Origin: Clavelina lepadiformis
Lineage: Eukaryota; Chordata; Ascidiacea; Aplousobranchia; Clavelinidae
Length of the DNA: 64,000 nucleotides
Assembly (NCBI RefSeq): GCF_947623445.1
Contig: NC_135244.1
Coordinates: forward strand, 8,866,001-8,930,000
Direction: 5' to 3'
Shown: positions 1 to 13,600 of the stretch, one piece after another
Layout of the letters: each line of letters starts with the position of its first letter
How positions within the stretch are numbered: the first letter of the stretch is position 1
The notes under the pieces: generated by a model
Databases searched by the model: none
What the model saw: the letters and a program-made list of their open reading frames with translations, nothing else
Told to the model about the DNA's origin: nothing
Program-made: the position numbers and the translations under genes

Positions 1-1667
1 TAGGATAAAAGAGATAATCATGGCCAAAGGATGACTTCACGATGAAAGAAGTCGAAGAAACGATCACAATCGTTAAAAGTTCTGCAGAAATATATCGTGA
101 AAAGTTAAAGTCTTTGTAAATTCGATTTTGCTAAGCCAACCTACTACCGTGCGATTCTACACATTTGCCGTATTGTTCGCTCATAAAGGAAATCCAAGTG
201 CTATTTTTAGGCTGATATTATATCTACTTTTTCCATCGTGGGTCTATCTTTTGTTTTATCTGGCAAGGATTTGACAATGCGTTTGAATTTGAAGCTATAC
301 CTTTGGCATCTTTCACTTTTATGTATCTCTATGCTATACACTTGAAGAATACCTGTGAGATATTCATTTAAAAAAGCAGGCTAATTTAATTAAAACACAC
401 ATACGACGCGTTCGTTTCAAACGAAAAACTCCCATCTTGGCGTTGATCGCGATGTATTAAATTGAAGCCATCGTCGTATGTATGGTATAGGTTAAGGACG
501 ATTTCTACGTCAAGATGACCTTCATTTTTTCATGTCGCAAATGGCACATACGGTTTTACTTGACATTTGGTATCTGCAACGGCTGGATAGATACGTTTGC
601 ATTGAGGGACCCTTATTCGAGTTCTTTGCCTTTGTTGTAGCGTGTTTTACTTCCGTTTCACCAGGGTTTTTGGCGCGATTTTGTCCAGCTTGTCACAATT
701 TAAAGCTCCGCAGCGCGCCGGGCCTCCTGCACTGCTCTATCAGCTAAAACGTAACGCTTTTGCACGTGATCGGAAGACGCTTTCTTGATGGGCTTGCCAT
801 TAATGCATTAGGAGGACATAACGTTGGCAAAAAAACAGCCTGTTTGAAGGGTGCAGGCGTGAAAAGTGCAGGTTGCTGGTGGATTCAGTTGATAGACTTT
901 GCTAGACATAGATGAGGGAAGACGGTAGTCTTTTATTGTTGAAACGTTTTGTTAGTTGTTACTACCTGTATAGGGTTTGTTATGTTTAAAATTTCGTACT
1001 TTTGGCTTAGGTACTTATGAATATTCTTCTCAACGTCAATTAAAAAAGTAGTTTATTGAAAAGTCTCATTTTTTGTTAAATTACTATTTAAAAAGGCTCA
1101 GAAATCAATGTTGCTACTTTTTCTTATGGTCTACTCCAGTGGTTTTCAAACTGGGGTCCGCAGTCCTTCAGGGGTCCATGAAGAAATGTTCTGGGACTGC
1201 GAAACAACTTCTTAAACAAACTGACTCATGATATGAGGGTCGCTTTGTGCAAAACAGAAGCTAACATAGAAGGACTGGTAACAGCCAAGCAGGTGCACCC
1301 ATCTCATTGATGTGTGAATTGCGGATTGCATGTAATAAGTGAATGAATGAATACAGTAATTAAGTTTTTGTGTAAATTTGCCTTAATTCGTGGTGAAATG
1401 TGAGTCATGGAAAAATTTGCGAGGGCACCATTACGCAAATATTTTGAAAAAGTTTGAGAACCACTGGTCTAGTTATTTGATGAGCAATTTTTATGGCTGC
1501 TGCTTGAAGTGGCTGGGTGATTTTTCTGTTTTTATTTTGAAAGAAACTTGTTTACAGGAAAGAATGCAGACACTCATACACAATCCAATGTTATTTTAAA
1601 GATTTCTTTTTTATGTTACCGTTTTTTTTTATTGCATGCTTTACCTACATACCTATTGATATTACAG
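1..1667. other. non-coding stretch upstream of the first visible OSBPL9-like exon
   Basis: No exon could be matched to a known protein here. By comparison with vertebrate OSBPL9, the missing N-terminal PH domain and coiled-coil exons should lie before base 1, so this stretch is probably intron. It contains one hAT-type element (1137-1466). The open frames around 532-747 and 1390-1599 resemble no known family. Confidence 0.5.
1137..1466. mobile_element. hAT-type non-autonomous element (MITE)
   Basis: The left end reads CAGTGGTTTTCAAAC and the right end GTTTGAGAACCACTG, an imperfect terminal inverted repeat of the common hAT form. The flanking 8-mers GTCTACTC (1129-1136) and GTCTAGTT (1467-1474) match at 6 of 8 positions, consistent with an aged 8-bp target duplication. 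There is no transposase inside. Confidence 0.8.
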
Positions 1668-4600
1668 ACAGCTGTAGTGTCTGATGTGCCACATCGACAG
1701 CAATTACCTGTGTCTCCAAGTGGACCAGTTCATGCTTCAGAAAGAACGGTGCTTACAGACCATCAAAAAACTTCAAGGTCAACTTTTCCTGAAGATTCTG
1801 CAATCTTGCCACCTGCAAATGATAGTTTAAAATATCAAAAAGAAAAGCTTGATGATATGACAATGGTGAATGAATCTTCCAAACCTGGTAATATTCTCTT
1901 GTGGTCATTCATATTTCACACAGAAGTGATGTTCTTGTTATCGTAATTATGCCTAGTAGGCTTATGCCATATAGTTCATCTGCTATCATCTATGAACTTG
2001 TAGTTCTGTGCGACTTTCATTTTAATGCCTTTTGCAAATAAAAGCACTTTTCACGTGCAGTATTTTGAGCAGTTTGTTTATATGTATCTGAGTCCAGATG
2101 AAGCATCGGATGACCAACCGCCAGAAGTCAGAGAGTCTTTGCCCCCACACATGGAAAAAACTATTAGCAACGATTCAGAAGAGCCGCAATCTATGATTAT
2201 TGATGAGACAAAGCACATGCCTTCATCAGTTTCTGAGCCAATTCTATCACAAGCAGATGTGGCAGTGTCTAGCATTGCTCCAGGAGATGTGGAAGGTAGA
2301 TAAGGAATAGATATTGTAGTTTTTTGAGATGATAAAGTAGTTATAAGCAAACGTTACCAACATGCTGCATTATTCAATGTATAATAGTGATGATTGCTAA
2401 CTGCAATACAATGAAATTTATAATTTATCAGATCGTCTCAACCCTCTGAATTAAATTACTGTACTTATAATGTTATTTTTACTCAACTTTCATGTTTTTC
2501 TAATAACGGTACATAAATAATTTTAAGATGTTGTTCTGGAAGTCCCAGCGACATCATATTCAAGCAGTGAAGATGAAGGTGATGAGTTTTATGACGCAAA
2601 TGAGGAAGTGAAATCTATTCAGAGCATGTAAGTTTATATCAGTGTCATCTTTGACACAGTTAATTAATTGAATTGTTTATACAGTACCAGTTGTAAGCAT
2701 CTATCACTTAGTTTCTACTGGTGAAATAAGCATTGGATCAAAGCCACTGTTTGTCTGTATTTCATACTGACAGTAACAGCTCTTTTTAACTTGCAGTATG
2801 CAAAGGTATTTTTGTTACTATCTGTTATAGCGATTTTTATGTGATTTATATTGTTCATGCTGTACGTTTTTTCATGCTTATGTCACCAACGTGTCAAGTT
2901 AGAGGGGTGCTTTTCAGAGCTGGTTCACACGTTTTTCTGTCAGGAAAAATCTCATCCGCACAAAAGACCAAGCGGTGAAACGTTTGGCAGTTGACCGGTT
3001 TGGCCACTAGCCACCTGTTTCATGGTAATGCTTCCCATAAATCATTTGGTTGATACCAAACATTTTATAAAACAATTTGTACAATTTAGCCTCACATTTC
3101 ACTTTAAGTGAGCAACAACAGTTACTGTCAGCAACTGAAAGAAACTGTTAGCTTTTTCACGATTAACTTTATAAATTTGTTTGCAAAGTTTCAATGCGCT
3201 ATGTCCACAAAACCTTCTGAAGTTATCTCAGCATTTGTAACCTACATTCAACTGTTGACAGACATGGTAACATAATCACAACATGCTTGACAGTCTTGAA
3301 TTGCAAAGTGTGAGTTTTACTGTGCAAGCTCCATGTATGTTAAGCATAGGTAACAATATGTATACCACCAAAGGCCAGTTTGTTTGGAAATTTGTCATAC
3401 CTTTAACACAGGCATGCACAACATACGGCCCGCGGGCCGCATGCGGCCCGCGAAACCTTTTCATGCGGCCCACGAGATATTCCGTGATTTCGCTCATTCA
3501 GGCATTTTCTCCACGGTTACAGTTACATAATCAACGAATCCGATGCTTTACCGCCGCTAAGCGTTAAAAACAATTAGATACTGTAGTGCGAGAGGCAACC
3601 GTCTCCTAACAGTAACCATCTTCTCAACGATATCTCTTATTCAACGGTTAATCGGTCACATTATATAAAGTAGGCTACACATTAGTTACAACAACGTTAG
3701 CACGCGGCCCGCGAAAAATATTTTTTCGCTAAAACGGCCCGTGTACTGTTTTGAGTTGTGCATGCCTGCTTTAACATAACTGAGGTGAAGCACAACCGAG
3801 TTAAGGCTTCCTTGCTGATTTTATAGGTTTGTGTAATGCTACATATGAGAGAATGGAGTGTTACTATGGTAGGAATCTCAACCATTTTTTTTTAAATTTC
3901 ATCCACGTCACAACTTTATGAGTACGAGAATGTATAGGTTACTTCAATCTTATTTCATTAGCAAGGTGTGCAAAAAGGCTGAAGATTTTCAGTAAACTTT
4001 TGGTATAAACTAACAAAATTAAATTATGCACAAAATCATCTCTAAAAAATATACAAGAGACCATGAGAGTTACATTTACTCATTTTAAAAACGAAACAGA
4101 GTTAGTGACTGGTAAGATCCTGTAATAACAATAAAAAGATAGTTCAATAAGTCATATCACTCATTAGTCATTACCTACAAATCCATTCCCTTTATCTGTT
4201 CATGTAAGAAAAGTGCACAACCTTGTTTCTATAGCGGCCCGCAACTACTCAACAAACTAAAGCAACAAAATAAACAACCACTTTATGATGATTTGATGTA
4301 GACATGCTTTGTTATATACTTAAATGTTGTTTTGCTATTCGCTCATTTTGCATTCTGGCAATTGCATTCTCCTTTTATTGAAAGTCGATTTCATGAACTT
4401 AATTTTATTGGTAAAACTGGATTTTCTGAGTACTTACAGGTGAGCGTGCCGCAAGCCATTGACCATCACCCAACCCGAGGAAAAACAAAAATGCCATAGA
4501 CAGACAGAAACAATAACCTGCCTCCAATGGTCAAATGTGTCCTACCAACCAGTGTTGCTTAAGAATAAAAAATAAAATGAAGTCTCAGAAATGCAATGAA

Positions 4601-7600
4601 CTAATTTTTAAGAAATGAAAATAAATTTACGGTCATGAAGTACAGAGATTCCTAAGAAATTAACAACGCATAAGCCATTTTCATTCGCACTATAGTTTCA
4701 CAGGTTGCACTGATCTAGAGTATATGCCCCATTGTAAATGTTCTAAAACTCCACACATGCTCATATGTCAGTATTAAATTCAAATTAAACATTTTTGGGT
4801 TCAGCTTGTTTATCAATTCTATTATCCTATACATAACATCATCATAACATTTTGTTTCGTAATTTCTTTCCTCTGTGTTCAGGAAACAATACCAGAGAGC
4901 TGCTGTTATTACTCTGTTTTGTTTCATTTTTTCAAGGAAGTGTGTGACGTCATTTCATTGATACAGCTCCCATTGCACCATCGCATTTCCTAAATAGAGC
5001 TTAGCAAGTGGCAGCAGACTGGACAAGTACATTACAAGTAGTTCGCCTCATTTTCTCTGGAAACATTAACATACTGAAAGGTTTTGCCCTCTCTACTACT
5101 ATGACATCATACAGACCCTTATTATTTAAATTTACATTGTTTGCATAGCTTTGAGCTTTTGTACAATGTAGTCAGCTTCTAGCTTGATATCCTGGTGTGG
5201 CTCTTCGTGTTTGAACAGTACTATTTGATGAAAGACCATCTATAAACAGAGGAATGCTGAAGTTAGATTAACGGGAATTTTAAAGTTAGTTGGTTTACTT
5301 TCTAGGCGGAATTTGTTCAACTAGATACAAACTACACTCGAATGTGTTTGAAGTGTAAAGTTGCTTGAAACTGTTGATTATAGTATTTAAACTTGTGCAA
5401 GGAAGTAGTGGGTATACAATTATTTTGTGTATCTTAAACTTTTGTGAAATGAAATTTATGATATCTCATCCAATAGTTTGCAGAGCTAAGGCGTAGATCA
5501 GTTGCTTTCAACCTTTTTGTCTTAGTGGACCTACTGTTGTTGTTTAATGCATATTTGCATACCAGAGTTAGATTCTAGATCCATGTTAAAAGAAAAAATT
5601 ACCTTACATTGCCAGTAAAGTTTGAATAATTAAGCAAATGGTACAAAATGTACCTTTGAGTCTAAACTTAAAAGGTTTTCAGGTGGCCTTTAAAAATATT
5701 TCGTAGACCCTTAGGTTAAACCAATTTTATGTTGATGCAGAGTTTATTAAAAGAAAATGAATGTATTTTGTGTGTATGATACATATGGCATTAACTTGAT
5801 CATAAATCATATTACCTGTACACATTCAAATTTAATACAGATTTGAGTTCGGAATACATAAAAAAACATAAAATGGTAGCTAGGCTCTGTAGCCCATAAA
5901 TGTATAAAGCTGGTTGCTAATATGCCTAACTTTTCAAAACTCGGAGAAAAATTTCGAAGTGTAACACCACATTTTCATCCACACAGTCGAAGCAAGACAT
6001 CAATTGATGAAGGAACAAGTCCAACAGCAAATGGTAATGATGCCACTGAAGAGAGGCTAACTGAAGCGGAGCCAAAACTGGAAGAAATCAACTTAAAGTA
6101 TGGCGACGAAGATGATATGTACATGCAGGACGAGAGCCAAGCTGAGGGTGAAGAAGGTACAGAAATATAGGTTAGGCTTAACACAGAGTAGGAGCATCAC
6201 CTTGAAAGGTTTATATATAGCTTTTCTAAAGAACTTGTTAATGCAATAAAGGCAACGTTTTTAATCCCAAAGCAATTTTGTATTATATCTGTTGAGGTTT
6301 GTGTTGTAAGGAATGTGTAGATAATAGAAGATCCATTTGAAGGTATTTTTATAATTGATGGTTCTTGTTTTATAAACATGGAGTTATTAATTGTAGCTGG
6401 CAATCTTGTGGAAGTTTCTCTCAAACCTTTGTTAGTATCTTAAGTCTTTGGACGGTAAACGGTGGACCGATCAATTATATCAATATTATAATTATAATTC
6501 TATTAAATATTATTAATATATTATTAAATTATATATTATATCAATTGTATGTTTTTGATTTTGTTGCAATTTGTCTATTTCCAAGTGTGTTTGTATAACC
6601 AAATTAAATGTAAATATGTTATGCACTGGGAATAAAGCAGTTGTGGGCAAAAACATATATTGCTCAAACGCTTCATATACAAGCAAATCTTGTAGCTATT
6701 TATTAAAGTGTTTTGGTCGGTCGTCTGAATATAATCTTGAACTAAAATTATTATCATCTAAATGTTTTTATTTTTTTTTGTTTCATTATAAATTTAGTCA
6801 CAGTATGGTCAAAAGTAGGCCTCACTTTTAAGGTTAGTGACGGAACTAGCTGTAATTTAACATGTTGCGTCTCAGAAAGTCTTGAAGTTAAACACTGTAT
6901 CATAATTACATAACTTTATTATGAGACGATTTTATCAGAAATTAGTTGTTGTTAATAGTATGATGATTTACGAAACAATTTTCAGACCAAAAAGTCTCTT
7001 TTTTGTGGATAGAAACTTACGATTCTCTTTTCGTAGACTCCAAATTTGTTACAACTTTATTATAATTGTCAAACAATTCTGGAGACAAAGCAGTTCAAAA
7101 AATTATATAACTTACCGGCAGTGCACAATTGTTTACTTAACCTATTTCATCTTGTCGTACATTATGTGCTGCAGTAGCACAACTACTAATAATGAAAGAA
7201 TTGACTTCATTTCAGGCGAATCGGTTGAAGAACATAAAAGTGTGATTATGCACCTTCTTTCTCAAGTAAGTTTTTCCTGGTTATTACCAGTGTATATGAT
7301 AAGCAACTTTGTTTTGTCAGTTTAAATTTTCGGTTGATTTACTTTTACACAATTTAAGTTGTGTGGAGCATTTTTGACAGAACTCACATAATGTGATTTT
7401 GATAATTAATTAATGTTAGGCTTACAGACTATTTTAATGTGTGGTGAGAATGCAAGTTGGAAAAACAAAAAACTATGAAAGCTTATGCATATGCATTAAA
7501 CTAAAGAGCAAATATACCTTCAAAATAAATTCCTGGAGAATGGACCTGTTTGACGTTGACTTCAGGAATAGTGACTAGTATATGACAATTTATAAATTTA

Positions 7601-10600
7601 CCAGAAAGGTTACGCCATACAGGTTTTGTACAGTAGGGTTGTTCAAAATCTTATTGACTTTTTCTGTGTCTGTGAGGAGCAAAAGGTACAAGCCATAACC
7701 TTGTTACAGCACAATAAAACAAAAACATCATACTCATGACAAACAACCAATGAAGGAAAGAAAAGTGGTGAAATCACAATAACTTAAAATGTGCAAAATC
7801 TTTAAATCAAATTAAAGCTGTATTTAGGACAACATTGAAAAAATGCTTACAAACACAAGGAGAAACTTAATGCCAGTATGAGAAAAAAACCTGTTAAATA
7901 ACCTAGCTTTAATGAACTGTGCTTTATTAATGTTCACATGGATGATTAAAATAAAACTTAACCAAAAGAAATACCCTCTCAAGCACTGGAATCCCATTTT
8001 TGCGGCGAGGTAAAACTATTGAACTTTCAATTGCTCAAAAACATGTGAATAAGATAACATGTAAGTATTTGACAAAAAAGGGACATGCCTCTATATTCCA
8101 TTGAACAGATAACATGTTATGAGAAATAAAGATACCCTGATATTTAGTGTATGTACTATATACAGTAACAATTGAAACCGATGTTAAAAACCATGTTGCA
8201 CTAACATGACATTTAATAACAAATCAAACTTTTTTATTTTGAGGCAAGTTACATACCAGTGTAACCTTACACTTACAAATCCGCCAGTATCTTTTGCAAA
8301 TAATCTGTTCAAAAGTATGTAAAAATTTTGTCTAAATTTGATTTCATTGCTTGGTAACAAATGGGTTAATTTTGTAAAAATTTTGTTGTTTTTTTTTGTC
8401 CAAGCTATCAAAACAATATACATATTGAAAGAGATTTTACAAACACTTTCACAACAAAGTTGTTTTCTCAGACCATAATCATGGATAAAAAAAACAAAAA
8501 AAATTTAAAAGTATAACTTCTGAAGTTTTCTAAGCTTGAACAGACCCATTGTATAGGACTGTGCTATAGTGATAAGTGCTGCATAGCAACCCCACTTTTG
8601 AAACATTTCTCACTTTAGGAGTTTGAACAATTAAATATTCTTCAGTGCCTCAGCATACATAATGGAGAAACCGTTTTTTTTTTCAATGTACTGCCCTTTT
8701 CATAAAGGTAAAACTCGGCATGGACTTAACTAAAGTCGTTCTACCAACTTTCATTCTTGAAAGAAGATCCTTGCTTGAGATGTATGCAGAATTCTTTTCC
8801 CATGCTGATTATTTTCTTGAGTAAGTTTGTGTATGATTTATGACTGATAATTATGTGAATTTTGATCATATAAAATTGTATAACAACTATGCAAAAAAAT
8901 ATGTAATGCAAAGTGTTTGTGTAACTTTTCGGAAAAGTACTGCTGTAGGCTAATGGCCACTTGGTTGGTTTACATGTCTGCAATGTGCCACAATATAATC
9001 CATGACGTAGTTCCTGCGAGTGCATTGCTCTTGTTCTTCTATAGATATGTGTGTTGCTGTTATTGACATAGCATTCAAATTAAGTGTACTGATAAAACTA
9101 CATGTACTGCATAATGATTTAATAGCTACTATTAGACATATTTACTATTAGGTATGACTGCGTGCCTTATAATTACAAGCTGTCATGTTACTTAAATATG
9201 TAACCGAGTGAAGCAAGTCACATATTACTATCCTCTCTATCTTCATCTATCCTCTGTTTATTTGGCTAAAAATCTTTGCATGGACATTTGTGTGGTGTCC
9301 AAATAGACTGTTACAAATTTGTTAGTGTATCAATTTCAATTTTCAATTTTCATCAATTTCCAAAAATATGAATTACCAACCAATTCTAAACACGAAACAG
9401 ATATATGTGGTTTATGAGAGTTTTACTTTGTGCCGTATCCTGCCTTTCCGTAATTTGCATCTGGTATTGTGCGCAGAATATCTCAAAAGCCAACTCCCGA
9501 AGAGAGAATGATTGCCTGCCTCCGCTTTTACATGAGTACTTTCGCGGCTGGCAGAGACAGCTCAGTTGCGAAGAAACCTTACAATCCTATACTTGGCGAA
9601 ACGTTTCAGTGCCTTTGGGACATTCCGCCATCGTCTTCACCTTCGGATGAATTAGTGAGTTTTTTTAAACTGATGAACCCAAACTAATGTTACTAATAAT
9701 GTCAAGCGCAGTGTACCATAACATCATGTACAAAACATTGTGTACAGCATACCCAAAAATATTACGATCGTAAAAATTAAATATGCTAACATAGTACCCG
9801 CACGAACGTAAATAGAACATCACTGGCATTGACTGCCTACCTTTCAACATAGGTTTTCGATGGGCCCGTTCCTTGGGCGAAATCCGACCAACTAAGCTTT
9901 TTAGCCGAGCAGGTCTCCCACCATCCACCGGTGTCCGCCTTCTACGCTGAGCACAAGGACTCCAAAATGCAGTTCAATGGCCACATATGGACCAAATCAA
10001 AATTTCTCGGTCTATCCATTGGCGTCCACAATATTGGTCAAGGTATGGAAGCATAGCTATCGTGGTTTATATGATGCTACGTGATTTTAACAAATCATTT
10101 CCCTTAAACTGGCCAAAAAATGAATGGGTTTAACAACCACATCAACAACATATTCTGCTCAGTATGGCAAACCATACTGGACCAAAGTGAAAATCGGCTA
10201 AGTGGGCCAAAACGCCTAATCGCGGGCGATTATGCGTTAAAAAAGAGTGATGTGGTGGGTTGGGAACGTTGTTGATCAAAGTGGACAGCAACATCATGTA
10301 TGAAGGGATAAAAAAGTTTTGCGTGCGCGTTAATGAATTTCTTGCATGTATGTACACTACACTTTCTACTGTGGATTTTATATCTTGTTATATACTTACA
10401 ACGTATAGCCTAAACCCAGTCTGCAAGTACATTGTAGCCGCCGGCCATCGCAGACTAAAGCGTTTCGTCCACCTTGGCCAACAACGATCCCTACGCACCA
10501 CTCTACTCTTTCTTACGCATAATCGCGCGATTTTTGTCTCACTGGGCCTGCCCAATACCTTACTCGTAAAAGTTTTCACTTTTGTCCAGTATGGATTGCC

Positions 10601-13600
10601 ATAGCTCGAAACTTAGGTTAACTGGCTATCTAAATTTCCCCTTGTTTTTGTAATTATTCAGTGAACGCGAAATAACTTAAATTCGTCCGTTTAAAATGTT
10701 TAAAATAAGCTGTAAAAATTGATTAAGTTACAAGATGTTATTACACTCAGGTTGTATCCGTCTAATGGATCGAGATGAAGAATACATAATCAATTTTCCA
10801 AACGGTTATGGACGTTCTATTTTGACCGTGCCATGGGTTGAACTTGGTGGCGATTGCACTATCACATGTGAAAAAACAGGCTACAACGCTTTTGTTAAAT
10901 TCCACACGAAACCGTTTTACGCGACCAAACTCCATCGTGTCACTGGCGAAGTATTGTGAGTGGTTATTATTTGTTTTAAACGCCGTTAACTTTTTTCATT
11001 GTTACGCTGCGAAAGGAATCCTAAAGCTTCCTTATTTAAGTCTACCTATACCTTACGAAACTGCCTTCTACTACTAATAACAAAATGTAAGTGGCATTGA
11101 TAGTTAGGTTTATGAATAGGTTCCGTGTTTTTTCCCAGTGAACCGAACGCCAAAAAGCCCTTCTGCACAATGGAAGGCGAATGGAACGCCCAGATGTTCC
11201 TCCACTACACAACCGGAGTAAGATTAAGTATAAAACAATCAATATTTTGATTAAGAATAAACATCGCAAATAAAAGTACAGATGTTGATGTTTAAATATG
11301 CATGGAACTTTGTCATGGAACCCATCATTTTTTCAGAGAAGCGAGTGTTTGATTGATACAAAGAAAAAGAAGAAATTTCCCAAGAAAGTGCGCACTATAA
11401 AACGACAAGGTAGGTGAAATGTGGGAAGAATAGGCCTTTTGCAAGATTAACTTTTCCTGTAAGGCCCAGGTTGTTGCTTTGACTGTAGGCGTAATTATAT
11501 CTTTTAGCAAACCTATTTAAACCAAACTGTAAATTTCTGTTAATTCTACGGAATGCTTTTTAAAATACCTGTCTGAAACATTCTTGTTTGTCCCACGTTT
11601 CTTATGCTACTGGTAACCAATGGGATCGATTTAGCCATCATCAGTGGGACTATTGGAACAAGAAAATAAAGAAAAAACCACAGCTTGTAGTTACCGATTG
11701 CCGGTGAATGAAACAACGAATGGGCTAAAAAAACTCCATGACAGCATTTTAGTTGCTTAAAGATCAAATATGTATATTGTATATCTTAGCTATGGTTTTT
11801 ATTGGGCCTATTATTATTATACAGTGGGACCTCGTTAATCCGTACCCCGATGAACCGGAATCCCCGCTATCCGACACAAAACTGCCGGGAACGGATTTCT
11901 TCCTATGCATTTTACCCCTTTAATCCGGAAACCCCGCTGTCCGACTCCGACACTAAAGTTTCGGAACAAATGTGCTAAATCAATAGCAATAAAATCCGAT
12001 AAACCGGATTATTAACAGTTAAGCGAAAATGATTCACGACTGTCCTAATACACTATGTTAGTTTGTTGACGAAACAATAGCCGATTATCTACGCATAATA
12101 ACGTTGCGGTCTTTATTGATTCAAAAGTACAGTACTGTACAGTATTTTAGAAACGAAAAAATAAATTGTTCATCAACAGTAACAAACAACGCTTCCGCGG
12201 TCGCAAAAAAATACGTACATTACATCGGTTGAGTGTGGCAATCTATTGAAGACATACTGCTGCAACTCAATCGTGCTATCAGCTTTTGATATCGCATTGC
12301 GCAAAGATTGGAAACAGGTCAAAGAAAGTTCAAGACAGTTGGTCCCACCGGAATGCTTCGCCACGCAAGAGCGGTTGTCAAACCGATTTGCGACCGAATG
12401 TTCGTCACTTGGAGAGCATTCGTCTTTAATACGGTGGTTCTGGGGTTCGACACTGGGTCGGATCATACAATAAATATAATTTTATTTTAGTTGCTGTCCA
12501 GCCAGAAACTCGGCACTTAGAATTGGAGTAAGGTGCATACGTCGTTTTGAACACGGTGCTGCATTTGCAAGATTGATTGATTTTTTACTTTCCGATTATC
12601 CGGATACCCCGCTAAACCGACATTTTTTGACGAAACGAAGTGGTCCGGATTAACGAGGTCTCACTGTATTATGTAAATATATTTTTCCTGTTGACGTTTG
12701 CTATTGCGTTACATGATAGTTGCTAGCAATTTCTATAACAAACAAACAGACGCACAGTTGGCCCGTATGCGAAAAGTAAACACTTTTTTTTCACATAAGC
12801 GATATTCAAAATCCGATTATCAGTATGGCTTAATTTCGAATTATATTGATTTCTCAAAATTGACTTTATTGCTTACAGTAGTATGACATTTCGTCTAATT
12901 TCGAAATTTCATCTCTCAAAACTCGAAGCATTTTAAATGATACCACGCCTCCACAGATTGATTAACAGTATTTAAAAAGGCAATTAATAAGGGCGACACA
13001 GCCATTGGCCTTCGATACATTTCATTATCGGCAAGCGGTTGTATTTTCTAAAGTGCAACTTCTTAGAACTTTCCTGCCAATTTCAGACGAATTTGAATCG
13101 CGGCGACTCTGGGAGAAAGTGACTATAAACTTGAAAGCAAACAACATCGACAAAGCGACTGAAGGGAAACGAGCTCTGGAGGATAGACAACGTCAAGAAG
13201 CGAAAGAGAGACTTGAAAAGAGTATTACATATTATCCAGAAGTAAGTACTTCAGCCGCAGTGAGAAGCTATAGCCGCAGTTAGCTTGCCCTATTTTGACC
13301 TGTGTAACCACGTCTTCTGAATTCCGAGGGATAAGAGTGTACTCAAACAGTACACTCGGTTTTACTTTTAACTACTAATTAAACTAAAACAACACGTCGT
13401 AGAACGATCAGATTTTCACCGGTTGAAAGAAAAATGTTTAGGCTTTTTTTAGTTTGTTGCATGAAGTTATTTTAGAATGCAGATTTTGTGTAAAACGTTG
13501 AGTTTTACATCTTGTACAGTTGATTGTTTTTCTCTCCTGCTGTTGAAAATATATGCATTTTATTCGCGGCAATTTTCTTTTTTTCTTGCATGTAGGCCAT

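Larger units (their letters stand above)
2628..5986 (+). other. long OSBPL9-like intron with repeats
   Basis: A 3.4-kb intron between two phase-matched exons. It holds a perfect-TSD hAT element (3409-3768) and a degenerate hAT-like segment near 5498-5732. A stray GC-rich scrap at about 4232-4243 (GCGGCCCGC) resembles the interior of the same elements. An ATG at 5922 opens a frame that runs straight into exon 5987 and could serve as an alternative first exon. Nothing else was recognised. Confidence 0.55.

Noticed and set aside
745..845. Minus-strand stretch with DHVQKRYVLADRAVQEARR
   Set aside because: It looks coding-like but is only about 35 codons between stops, without splice signals or recognisable family.
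6440..6560. AT-rich TAATATT/ATTATA run as an origin or satellite
   Set aside because: Low-complexity intron sequence with no regular unit.
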